Source of the DNA: Roridomyces roridus
Taxonomy: Eukaryota; Basidiomycota; Agaricomycetes; Agaricales; Mycenaceae
Direction: 5' to 3'
Assembly: GCA_029378245.1 (NCBI GenBank)
Contig: JARKIF010000009.1
Span: 372,001 to 436,000, forward strand
Length of the DNA: 64,000 nucleotides
The notes under the pieces are model-generated. The model saw only the letters and a list, made by a program, of their open reading frames with translations. It was not told where the DNA came from and did no database searches. A program made the position numbers and the translations under genes. Positions 33,737 through 45,375 of this stretch are shown here, one piece after another; the first letter of the stretch is position 1, and every line of letters starts with the position of its first letter.

Positions 33737-36700
33737 ATGAATCGGCTGGGCCTCGGTCTACGGAAGGGGGTAGCCAGCAGCGCACGAGCCTCGTTCACCT
33801 TGTGGCGGCCGGTGGCTTGCACCAGCCGTTCCATCCTCGACTCTCGTCATCTCTCTCATTCCGCGCCTGCACTAGCATCGCCGACGCGTCTGCTTCGTCA
33901 TCCGCGGTGGATTAACCCGAAGGGCCGTGCAGACGACCAATCCGAGGTTCCTGCAAACCCGGAGGAGGTGCGATTAGAACCTCCAGAAGACGACTCTCCT
34001 GCAGACTCTGCTGCGAGCTCGTCCTCGTCGTCATCCGAGTCTGCACCGCCAGCATCTAGTGATGATGGTGCCGACCCACCCTCCAAAGACCCCCCACCGG
34101 CGACCCCGAACCAGAGGACTATTGCCAAACAGTCCGTGCCCGAGGTCTATCCACATGTTTTGGCGCTTCCTATCGCTCGTCGCCCACTCTTCCCCGGTTT
34201 TTACAAGGCAGTGGTCATACGGAATCCTGAGGTTGTCGCTGCCATCAAGGATATGATGAAACGGGGCCAGCCTTATCTCGGGGCATTCCTGCTCAAGGAC
34301 GAGAACACGGACAGCGACGTCATCACGGACATTGACTCTGTTCATCCCGTCGGCGTGTTTGCGCAAATCACCAGTGTCTTTACGGCCACAGGGCGGGACG
34401 ACGAACCGACGGATGAGGGATTGACTGCTGTTCTCTACCCCCACCGGCGCATCAAGATTACGGAACTGCTCAAGGCTGGCGTTGTAAAAGTCGAGACTGT
34501 CACTCCGGAACAGCCTCAGACAGTCACTCCCCCGCCCTCTCCAGAGCCTACGCCCGTCGTAGAGGATACGCCTCCGCCGCCAGGTACGCGATCCGTTATT
34601 TGCTTCGGGATTGATAATGACTCGGTTCTAGATGGCCCAGTACACACGGCCTTCCTGCATGACCATCCAGTTTCTATTGTGGCCGTCGACAATCTGACAA
34701 CGATGCCCTTCAACAAGGACGACCAGTACATTCGCGCGTTCATGTCGGAGATCATCTTTGTCTTCAAGGAAATCGCTCAGCTCAACCCCATGTTCCGCGA
34801 CCAAATCACCAACTTCACTATGAACCAGCTTACCTTCCAGTATCTTCGACGAGCCGGACAAGCTCGCTGATTTCGCGGCGGCTGTCTCTACCGGCGAGGT
34901 TCACGAGCTGCAGGATGTGCTTGAGAGTCTCGAGGTCACCGATCGGCTGCGCAAGGCTCTACTGGTGCTCAAAAAAGAGTTGATCAACGCGCAACTGCAA
35001 AGCAAGCTTGCGCGCGATGTCGATAGCAAAATCGCGAAGCGGCAGCGGGAGTACTATCTCATGGAACAGCTCAAGGGTATCAAGAAGGAGCTTGGGATGG
35101 AGTCGGACGGCAAGGATCGTCTCCTTGAAAAGTTCCGTGAGCGCGCGGCCACGTTGCGCATGCCTGAGCCCGTGAGGAAGGTCTTCGACGAGGAGCTGAG
35201 CAAGCTGGCTGGGCTTGAGCCTGCTGCGTCAGAAGCGAATGTTACTCGCAATTATCTCGAGTGGCTTACACAGGTACGCCGATGTTTCTGCCTTTTTCTT
35301 TCTTTCTCAGCTAATTGTTTTCGCAGATTCCTTGGGGCCAGCACTCGCCCGAAAACTTTTCGATTGGTCGCGCGCAGACGGTGTTGGACGAGGACCACTA
35401 TGGGCTCAAGGATGTCAAAGACCGTATCCTCGAGTTCCTCGCTGTCGGCAAGCTTCGTGGGACGGTGCAAGGCAAGATTGTGTGTCTTGTTGGCCCGCCC
35501 GGAGTTGGGAAAACTTCCATCGGCAAGTCTATCGCGCGCGCGCTCAATCGGCAATTCTTCCGCTTTTCGGTGGGCGGGTTGACGGATGTGGCCGAGATCA
35601 AGGGACATCGGAGAACTTATGTTGGGTGCGTCTTTTTGTTTCATGCGGTTGATGGAGAAGACTGACGGATATCCAGAGCATTACCAGGCAAGATTATCCA
35701 GGCGTTGAAGCGGGTAGGGACCGAGAACCCGCTCGTGTTAATCGACGAGGTGGATAAGATTGGTCGCGGGATCAATGGAGACCCTGCCAGCGCGTTGCTT
35801 GAGATGCTCGACCCGGAGCAGAACAATGCTTTCCTTGACCACTAGTGTGTACTCTCGCTTCGCTCCACTTTTCTTTATTGATTCCTTGACAGCATGGATG
35901 TCCCTGTCGACCTCTCCCGCGTCCTGTTTGTCTGTACGGCGAACAATCTCGACACAATCCCTGCCCCGCTGCTGGACCGTATGGAGGTGCTCGAAGTTAG
36001 TGGATATGTGTCAGAGGAGAAGGCGCAGATTGCCAGTCGGTATTTGGGCCCGCAGGCGAAGGAGGCGTCAGGTTTGAAGGATGCGGATGTCCTGCTTGAT
36101 ACGCGTGCGGTGGATGTGCTTATCAAGTACTACTGCCGTGAAAGCGGGGTGCGGAACCTCAAGAAGCATATTGAAAAGGTTTCCTTTGGCATCCAATCGT
36201 TGTACTTTTGCGCTGACTTGAGTGTCCACAGATCTACCGCAAGGCGGCCTTGAAGCTCGTGCAAGATCTGGGAGAGGATGTGTTTCCCGAGCCGGAGCCT
36301 GTGACTGAGGCTCAGACTACCAAGTCTGTCGAGTCACAGGAGCCGCCGAGCAACGAACCCTGCGGAAGCTGCCGAGTCTAAAGAGGATGGTGCGGATCAC
36401 AAGCCGGTGACGACGCAGGAGCGGCAGCCATTGCCGATTCCGGACACGGTGCATGTGCGCATTACGCCCGAAAACTTGAAGGACTATGTCGGTCCGCCGG
36501 TGTATCAGAAGGATCGGATGTATGTGCACGTGCCACCACCGGGAGTCAGTACTGGTTTGGGATACCTTGGCAATGGCTCGGGCGCAGTGATGCCAGTCGA
36601 AGCTATTGTACGTGCATCCATTTTGGTTATTCATGTTTGGAAGCTGATGCACGGTGGTGTAGGCGATGCCAGGGCAAAGGCGGGCTGCAGCTCACTGGTA

Positions 36701-37267
36701 AACTGGGTGAAGTCATCCGTGAGAGTGCGCATATCAGCTTGAGTTGGGTCAAGAGCCATGCTTATGAGCTGGGAATCACGGCTGCTCCGGAGGACTCGTT
36801 CCTCGACTCGCAGGACATACATGTGCATATGCCCGAGGGTAGCATCGGCAAGGAGGGCCCGAGTGCGGGGACTGCACTTTTGTCGGCGTTTGTTTCCCTC
36901 TTACCAAGACCAAAGTCAATCCCGATATTGGTGAGTTTCATTTGTTCGTGCTAGACGACTTCTTACATGTTTTTGTGTAGCCATGACCGGGGAGATCTCG
37001 CTCGTTGGCCAGGTGTTGCCTGTAGGTGGGCTGAAGGAAAAGATCTTGGCTGCCCATCGGGCGGGCATCACGACGATTCTGGCTCCTGCTGCGAACAGGG
37101 CGGACATTGAGGAGAATGTACCTGCGAGCGTCAAGGAGGGGATTCGGTTCGTGTATGTCGAGGATGTGCGCGAGGTGCTGCATGAGGTGTTCCGGGGCTC
37201 ACCTGTGGCGGAGCGGTGGAAGGAGACGCTGCCGCTGCCTAGCTTAACTACAACGGAGGGAAACTAA
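33737..37267 (+). CDS. PIM1: mitochondrial ATP-dependent Lon protease (PIM1), with frame breaks
   Basis: Start at 33737 gives an Arg/Ser-rich mitochondrial presequence. Proposed exons are 33737-34583, 34632-35273, 35327-35625, 35677-35844, 35893-36178, 36232-36607, about 36663 or 36673-36930, and 36981-37267. The order is the Lon N-domain ([19 protein letters not shown]), helical region ([16 protein letters not shown]), AAA+ with Walker A GPPGVGKT and Walker [12 protein letters not shown], then the protease domain with the catalytic Ser in [10 protein letters not shown] and Lys in PVGGLKEKI. It degrades misfolded matrix proteins. Single-base breaks occur near 34826 (before [10 protein letters not shown]), near 36355 in a linker, and near 36903 (before TKTKVNPDI). 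A further +1 near 36671 can be avoided with a CAG acceptor at 36672. Lon is normally essential for respiration, so assembly error is as likely as decay. Confidence 0.85.
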
Positions 37268-37422
37268 TTCTAGAGATGTCTCTCTTGCTTTCTTTTTTAC
37301 TTATAGCAAACCAATGTATTCTACATAGTGCACACGAACCCAGCTCAGACTGTATCGAATCAATGGCCAGGTCCGAAATGATGGATGAGATCAGTTGCCG
37401 GTCACATCTTATCTTCTTCTCA

Positions 37423-40110
37423 ATGGACTTGGACCCGACTACCCAGTCAAACTACAAGCAGATCGCTTCTCAGCATGTCGTTTTCGACTGGTCCGTCGAC
37501 TTTGACGCTCAAGTCCTTTCTGGCTCTGCAACCCATCGCATGATTGTCCTTGCAGACGGCGTAGACGAGGCTATGTGAGAAGACGCGCCCCGCGATGCGC
37601 TGACTCTGACTATTTTGTGCTAGCTTCGATACTGGGGATCTTGAAATCTCTGGTGCTCAGGTCAATGGGTCTGATGTCCCGGTGCGTCGTGGAATGCGAG
37701 CATGCACCAATTATTTAATCCACCATTTAGTTCGACGTTAAACCCAAGCATGAGGTCATGGGCAGCGCTCTGCACGTCTCCTTGCCAAAGGGCTTGCAAT
37801 CGGGAAAATCCGTCCAAGTAGCCGTGTTCTACAAGACGACCAAGGACTGCACCGCGCTGCAGTGGCTGGACAAGGAGCAGACTCAGGGAAAGAGCCATCC
37901 GTATCTTTTCAGCCAGTGCCAGCCCATCTATGCGCGCGCACTTGCTCCGGTGCAAGGTGAGTGTACGTTAAATTCCATCCTGGACGATTTGACCGTGCTT
38001 TAGACAGCCCATCCGTCAAGATTGTACGTCTCGCCGACTGTGATACGTTGCTCATTCTCAAAGCTGGTGTTAGACCTACCAAGCCACAGTCGCCTCAGTT
38101 CTTCCAGTTCTTCTTTCCGCCATTCGTGTCTCTCCCCCATCTGAAGGGCCCGTGCACGACGGTAAAGTCGTTGGCAAGGACATTGTCAAGTATACCTACG
38201 ACCAGGTGTGTACAAATGCACGCAATGGGCAACACTGATCCTCCTGGTTTCAGCCTGTGCCGATTCCGTCGTACCTCCTCGCGATCGCTGCTGGAAATGT
38301 GCGTTACCGCCCTTTCCCCAAGTTTGAGGACAAGGAATGGCGGACCGGCATTTGGGCAGAGCCAGAGCTCATCGATGCTGCCTATTGGGAGTTTAGTGAG
38401 GACACTGCCAGGTACGACCCGTCTTTCTTGTTATGCAGTACATGACTGCACAGTTCTCAGGTTCATTGCTGCCGAAGAGAAGATCGTTGGTCCATACAGA
38501 TTTGGCGTGTACGATTTGCTGGTACTCCCACCGTCTTTCCCATATGGAGGAATGGTGAGTTTCTCTCTCTGCATATCTTCGGTCTGTAAAGCTGCTTCGT
38601 AGGAAAATGCCTGTCTTTCCTTCCTGACACCCAGTGTGTTTGTTTCTTTGCAATCATCGCGCTGGAAATGAATCCTTCCACTAGCGCTTCTGACTGGGGA
38701 TCGCACGCTTGTTGATGTCGTTGTCCACGAGGCTACCCATTCGTGGTTTGGAAATGGCGTGACGTAGGTTTTCATATTCTGGAGTGTATTGAAGATTGAG
38801 CATCTGTAGGCACGCGCACGCTTCACACTTCTGGCTCAACGAGGGCTGGACCGTGTGGATGGAGCGTCTTCTGCTACAGATCATCCATAATTCGCCCGCC
38901 GCCCGCGGATTTTCGTACATCATCGGTTACAAGGGACTAGTCGACGACCTCGAAAACTACAAAAATAAGCCCCGGTACCAGCGGCTGACCGTTGACTTTG
39001 AAAAGGGGGAAGACCGTGAGTTTCTGCAAGTGTCAATCTTGTTGAGTTTACTTAGATTCCGCAGCGGACGGTGAGGCTTCTTGAGTTCTGAATGATATAT
39101 CATTCTGAGTCTCGTAGACGCCTATAGCCGCGTGCCCTATGACAAAGGCTCGAACCTTCTCCTTCACATTGGTAGCTTTTCAGCGTCTTTTATTCTCAAG
39201 TTCTGAAAAAGCATCTAGAACAGACAATCGGAGGACTGGATGTCTTCCTTCCCTACGTGAAGGATTACGTCAGTACTTTTATGGGCAAGAGCATAACGAC
39301 AGACCAGTGGAAAAATCACCTCTACGAGTATTACACCCAGAACGGCGGTCCCGAGAAGGTTAAATTATTGGACAGCATCGACTGGAACGTAAGTTTTCCT
39401 CGCTCTCATTGTTCTTGGGTCCTGACGCCTGCCAGGCCTGGCTTTATGGGGAGGGAGTTAAGCTGCCCGTGGATATGGAGAAGACGTACGACTCTTCTCT
39501 GGCGCAGGCTGCCTATGCGCTTGCAGAGCGTTGGGATGCTTCCCGCGGAGGTGACGCCTCGTCGTTCAAGAAAGGCGATCTCGATGGATTCGATTCAAAT
39601 CAAATCGGTAGGTCAGCATCTATCTCATCCCGAGTGGCCTCTGAATTGGTCTAGTGGTATTCCTCGAGCGTCTTCAGACCCTGCCAGCACTTCCCCTCTC
39701 CCATCTCATTCATCTCGGTTCCGCGTACGGCTTGGCTGGCACTCCCAATGCTGAAATTCGTCTACGCTTCTACGAGCTTGTTCTGACTCCACCTACATCT
39801 GAAGCGGCAGCTCACTTCGTTGGCGAAGCTGGTAGATGGGTCATTGGAGCTGAGGGGAACGGCGTGAAGGGGAGAATGAAGTTCTGCCGTAATTTTCGAT
39901 CATCCCTTCAGAACCCAAGACTGACTCCTCTTCAGGTCCTGTCTTCAGAGCTGCCTTTGCAGTCAACTCTGGGCTTGCCCTGGAACTGTGGGCAAAACAT
40001 AAGAATTCTTTCCATCCTATAGCTAAGAGACTGATCGACAAGGCAAGAATTCTATTCCCTCGCATATCTCTCTGCTGACTTTGTGCCTGCAGGATCTTGG
40101 TGTAATTTAA
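37423..40110 (+). CDS. LTA4H: leukotriene-A4 hydrolase/aminopeptidase, M1 family (638 aa, 17 exons)
   Basis: Start at 37423 gives MDLDPTTQSNYKQIASQHV; the frame is open upstream but without family similarity. All exons close in phase: 37423-37574, 37624-37681, 37731-37956, 38004-38023, 38074-38205, 38254-38411, 38461-38554, 38603-38633, 38685-38763, 38810-39015, 39065-39070, 39118-39171, 39219-39388, 39436-39607, 39655-39888, 39936-40042 and 40093-40110. Motifs are the exopeptidase loop GGMEN, zinc ligands in HEATH and the downstream Glu of HFWLNEGW, and DDAYSRVPYDKG. The C-terminal helical domain is complete. A 6-nt microexon (39065-39070) restores the conserved EDPDDAY, and the last intron starts with GC instead of GT. 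It cleaves N-terminal residues from peptides in the cytosol; yeast Lap2 is the counterpart. Confidence 0.93.
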
Positions 40111-41589
40111 TTGCGTACATTGGGACTGTGTTGATGACGTTTTGCATGTATCTGATCCTGTTACTGCCTACCTTCACGATTAGGATACTTATGCAAGATG
40201 TCTCGATATTGCCCTAGCCATCGACGCGACGCGCGTTTCCATTGCATCCAGCTCCATTCTCTGTGCCTACGGCTTCTGAACACGCTTCTTACCTTCCCAG
40301 ATGACTCAAGTCTTCCGAAATGCAGGGTGCGTGCTGCTACTTCTCGAGGATATATGTACTTACATTCATTTCCAATCCAGCTCTCACGTTCTCACCCTGC
40401 CATCGTTCCCAGTCGCAGCAGCGTCCTCCAATGCCGTCTGATTCGACCCGACTTTCCCCCGTCGTTGCCGCAGATATGTGCCCTCGGACAGCGGTGGGAT
40501 GTGAGCTCTGCGAATTCTGATGGTGGTGGCGTATCCCCTCGAATCTCATTCCCCGCCTCCAATGCTCCCGCGCTGGCCGTAGCGGTGCTCCGTCGCTTCC
40601 CAAGCCCGACGATGCGTAGCGGTCTTGTTCTCGCCGCAATCGGCCCAATGCCAGTTTTGTCGTGGATTTAGGATCAAGGTTTCGTCGCGAATTTGGGAGC
40701 TTCTGTGTATCAAGCCAATGGGAGAATTGTTACACAATTTTTAAATCGTCTAATTCACCAGCCCCGCGCACCCGCCTTTCCTTCCATAACAACTACTTCC
40801 AAATCTCTTAGCTGAAAGACGGGGCCAACGAGCACGTCGGATATATATATATATATATCCGGTTTCTGTGTCTCCATGCCTCTAACTTTCTGTAGTGTCT
40901 TCAGTCCTTTTTCGCACGTAATGCAGCTGTTCTCTGGACACTTCATCGGAGCGTCAACCGCAAGTCAACCGGCCTTATTCGAAAGCTTCTGAACAGCTAC
41001 AATCAGTGTACTGTGTTACGGCCGTTGTGTTACGGCCGTTGGTTGCATCTTTGTCTGCGCCTTTATCCTCCACTGTAAACCAGTTGCCAAGAAATTAAAT
41101 ATGTTGTACAACGAGACAGCTCATTTTCATTTGCATTGGATCCGTGGATGAATGGATGGATGGGAATGATGGTATTGAAATTGTGCATTGTGTGGACGGA
41201 AACAACGAGGATCGGACGGGAGTATGTTATATCAAATATTAACAGAAGCGGTGAATATATACTCGGAAGGCAGGCAGCAAGGATATGAATAGAGGAACAG
41301 TATCAGTATCGTATGGTAGGGTACGTGGGCGGATGTGGGAGATGCTGGACGATGCGCGAAAATATTTAGATATTCTTGTACTCTCGTGTCGGTTCGTTGT
41401 TTTTTGGCGGTCGTGTCCATCCAGGCGCAGCGCCAGGCACCCGACGGCTTGTAGGCTTGAGATAAGTTACTACTACACGTGAGGGTATATGGCGGACAGG
41501 TGGCGGGTCCAGGAGGGGAAGCGTGAGATTGGGCGTGACGGAGGGCTTGTGCGGAATCCAAAAAAGAAAGATAAATAGATGCTGGGCGG
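40111..41589. other. intergenic, no gene seen
   Basis: Between the aminopeptidase stop and the 3' end of the Bni4-like gene there is no supported gene. It contains a perfect AT-rich palindrome (40838-40861) and a short tandem repeat of TGTGTTACGGCCGT near 41012-41040. Confidence 0.5.
40838..40861. repeat. 24-bp perfect palindrome CGG(AT)9CCG
   Basis: Nine AT dinucleotides are bracketed by CGG and CCG, making a complete palindrome able to extrude a cruciform. It is in a gene-free interval. Confidence 0.85.
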
Positions 41590-44500
41590 TTAGACGAAGA
41601 ACTGAGTGCTGCAGTCACGGTTAGACAGTGGATCATGGGAACAGAACAAGACAACTGACTGGATGCGGCTGGCAGCATGGACCTCCATTTCTTCCATCTT
41701 GTAGCTGTTCAGCTCCTCCTTGATACGCTGCGCAAGCGCGGGTGTTAGACGACTCCACGTGGCCGGCTCACTCCTGCGGTCATACATGCTGGCGCTGAAT
41801 GTGTCATACACGCTCAGATTACTCGCAAACGCGAGTTTCTTGGCTGGAGTGGTCGCAGCGCGATGGGCAAGTGGTGACTGCCCACCTGGGAGGCCAAGGC
41901 CGAGCGTGGTCAGAGCGGGGGCGGACGAATTAAGCGTGGGATGATTATATAATGCGCTGGCTGGTGCCGGTGCGGGTGCTGCGAGTTGCACACCAGCCTG
42001 CGCATATGTTGACGCAGTAGGTGTCGAGCCCGGCGAATCAAATGTGTTGCCACCCAGGTCGAACGCTAGAGGTGGCAGCGAAGGAATAGAGCTGCGTTTC
42101 CCTGCATCCTTCTCGTGTTGTGACGAGTGCGATCCGTGTCGGTGGAGTCCATCAATGTGATCTGGGTCAGGACTTGGCATACGGGCGAGTGGTCCCAGCT
42201 CGTTGCGCTCTCCCGCGGGCGAGTTGTACGAATTTGACCGCGCGCGAAGCGCAAGGGACGCCATACCCCCAGGCATTGCCTCGGGGTGGTATGTGGACTG
42301 GTCGTACGTGCCAGCATCTGCAAAGGTCCATGAGCACAGGAGGAAGTAAAAGAACACGACAACGCACACTTCAATATCCCCTTCTTGGGCGTCCTTGTCC
42401 TCTCAACGCTCCGCCGTATATCTACTGCCCATGGCTCGTGGTCGTCTTCGTCCTCGTCCTCTTCCTCAGCCCCAGCGCCTGGGATTCCCACCCGTATCGT
42501 ATCATCCTCCTCTCCGCCCAACATGCCCCATTCCTCGTCATCCTCGTCGTCCCAACGCTGCTGCTGCTGCTGCTGTAGGGCCTCGTGCGAGTAGGCCGAC
42601 TGAGACTGCGGTGGCCCATATGCATCCTCTTCCTCGTCACTTTCGCTCTCCTCGACGAAGACACCGTCTTCACCCACGCTCCCACCTCCGCCGCCCCCCC
42701 GACGCGTGGCGGTATTTCTCTCCCAAGTCGGTACCCCACCGCCGTTCACCCCATTCGCGGTAGCTTCGGTGACTGCAGCAGCGGCCTTTGCTGCAGCCTT
42801 TGCTCGCTCCTCCGCGTGGCTCTTGAGCGTGTGTTGCCTCGCGAGCTTCGCAGCAGGACTCAACCCTGCCACGCCAGTGTCGGGAACACTCCAATCGCCC
42901 GCCTCGAGTTCTGCCGTCGCGTGGCTAACGCTGGCCTCGCTCGCTTCACCCTTGCCGCTCTTCTTCTTGTCCTTCTTCTTGTCCTTCTTCTTATCTTTCC
43001 CTTCACCCTCCTCCCCTTCCTCCTCAGTCTCCGCATCGCGCTTCTTCCTGTCCTTGAATAGTCCCGTAATCCCCGCCAAACTGTTCCTTCTTGCGAGACG
43101 ACCCATGCTACCAAGTTTGCGGATCATGACGCTCGCACTGGAGACTGTACTGCTGAGCGAGATGTTGTCCGTCGAAGCGTTGAGTCGCGCATTGAACAAC
43201 GAGGCTGCGCGAGATTTTTTCTTCGGTGGCGGTAGGGGTTGTGACACTCCTGCTGGAGAGGCCACAGACGAGGGGGATTCAAGGGCAGACCCTGAAGACG
43301 GCGCAGCGGGTGGGAATGATCCCGCCCCGCCTGGCTTGCGAACCGCACTGCGTATCAGTGCGGGTGTGCGAGGTTTCGCTCCAGATTCCGGGGGAGCTCT
43401 GCCCGGGTTGACGACGCTAGCCTTGATGCTTTCATCGCTGCCGTCTCCGTCCATGTCGGTGGCATCAGTCTCATCCTCGCCCGGATCAGGATCTTCATCG
43501 GCACCGACCTCTTCTCTGAGGGCGACACTCGCATTGAAGGACAACGCACGTCGCAAGCGGCCTTTGAGTCCGCCGCCGCCACCTTTGTGTACACCAGGGC
43601 CGGGAAGGGCCGGGCTCTGGCTGCTCTCGGCGCGGGAAGCCAGAAGGGAGAGCGAGGAGAGCGCGAGCGACGAGTCATCCCGTGATATGCGGCGCTCTGC
43701 GCGAGAAGTCGTGGAGCCGCCAAGGGAAGGCCGAGGCGGTGCAGAGGAAGACGGTATTGAAGACGCGGTGACGGTACCCTGACTGAGCGGGCTGGGACGG
43801 AGTTTACTCGCGCTGGAGCTGGCACTTGGGGCACCGTTGGAGGAAGGGGGTGACACGGAGCCAGAAGGGCTCGAGTGAGTGGAATGAGTGGAAGAGGAGG
43901 AGCTGGCACGGTGATGCGGGATGCGTGGTGGTGGCGGCCCGCCTGGGGTTTGAGTGGTGCTGCCCTTGGCAGACCCGACGGGGCTTGGGGAGCCGCGATT
44001 ATTAGAGGACGAGCCTCGTTGAGAGTTGTTGCTGTCTGTCCGGGCGCGGCCCTGAGTGTTGACGGAACCAGAGGAACCCGAAGCGTCAGGCCGCCCGTAT
44101 GGTGGCTGATGGGGACGCCACTCTTGTTGTTGTGGGGGAGGCGACGGGGTGGCCGACTCAGAGTGAGAGGATTGTTGTCGCGTAGGTCGTCGATAGGGAT
44201 GGAAACCCTGGTTTGCACCGTTGTTGTTGTTATTATTGTACTGCGGTTGGGAATGTGACTCTTGGCGCGGCGGGGGTGTTCCGCTTGGGAACGGGTTGAA
44301 GGCGCCGTGCATGCCTGGCGGAGGAGCGAAAAAGTCAGCCTGGGGCCCGCCCATGGCCATGCCGTGCTGCTGCTGCTGGAACATCATTTGCTGGTAAGCC
44401 CACTGGGCAAGCTGCGCGTTGGCGGGATCAAAGTAGGGCGCCGGATAAGGCCCTGCGGGCATTCCGACTCCGGGAGATGCATTGGGTGAATTTTGGTAGA

Positions 44501-44729
44501 AGTTGGCGGGATAGAAGGGAGGTGCAGCCAGCGAGGGCGTCCAGTTGCCCTGCGGTTGCTGAGCGAAGGGGTACTGCAACTGGGCCGGCGGCAGCTGGTG
44601 CGGCCTTTGCTGCGGCTGCTGAGGCTGCTGGGACTGTTGGGTCTGTTGGTTAGCGGGAGGAGTGGGACCCTTGTCCATCTGGGAGTCTCTAGGGGAATAC
44701 TGCCAGTCCGGAGGCGCGAGAATGGCCAT
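41590..44729 (-). CDS. Bni4-like PP1-targeting scaffold, largely disordered (1012 aa)
   Basis: Minus-strand exons 44729-42368, 42317-41660 and 41608-41590 keep phase. The first ATG at 44729 is used. Most of the protein is low-complexity: Gln/Pro-rich N-terminus, an Asn run (NNNNNN), long Ser stretches, a basic-acidic part with DKKKDKKKDKKKSGKG, a Gln run and Asp/Glu-rich segments. The C-terminus is the conserved part: KKLAFASNLSVYDTFS, then YDRR, then LTPALAQRIKEELNSYKM and the terminal HTQFFV. I recall this arrangement (an RVxF-like KLAF, then a DTF..YDRR..LTP..IKEELN block ending in T-x-F-F) from fungal Bni4-type proteins, which anchor Glc7/PP1 and chitin synthase at the bud neck or septum. 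Family assignment is from memory; position in septation is inference. Confidence 0.7.
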
Positions 44730-45375
44730 CTACCGCAGGAGCGGTACCCTCTATCTGGCTCGGATGTCAGCGACGGGGAGTGGAGCAGAGGGTGGAACAG
44801 ACTTTGTGTGCTGCGACAAGCACGATTGGCGAGGATGGTGAGCAGAGCACCGGACAGCGATGGCGATGGCGTCCCCGCGAATATCTGAATTTGATCTGCT
44901 TTGTAATCCCTCTCTTCCGCAAACAGGCCAAGACTGCCGCATATTCTCGACTCCAGTGCTACCCACCCGTGTGTCCGGCAGTTCAATTCAAATCTATCAC
45001 AAAATAGCACGCAGGTATCATCAGACCGTCGTCGTGAGTGAAACAGAAGTCTTTCTGTCCCGATATGTTATCTTGGTGCGAAACGTGTCCACAGACCCTA
45101 CATTGGGTGCATACCCGGTACAATCGAAGCCTCACACATCCTATCTTTACATTGGAAAGTTTGACTTTCTTTCACACTCCGTCTGTGTGGCCAATCTACG
45201 CTCATCAGTCGCTCAACCTTTGCGAATTAAACTCTCGGACGCGAGACTGGAAACATTCTGGCTGCGTGCATAGCTAGGCTAGGGGCTTCCAGCGACTTGC
45301 CATTTATAGCGCATCGGAGCCGGCGCCCAAATAGCAGTTGGCCGTTCGGCTTGAATTTCAACCATATAAATAAAG
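44730..45375. other. promoter-side gap of the Bni4-like gene, nothing recognised
   Basis: This stretch lies upstream of the minus-strand Bni4-like start and downstream of the minus-strand esterase. It contains no supported gene or clear element. Confidence 0.4.

Noticed and set aside
42500..43800. Long plus-strand frame of 358 codons opposite the Bni4-like gene
   Set aside because: It is the antisense shadow of a Ser/Ala/Pro-rich coding region with GC-rich codons; no family similarity.
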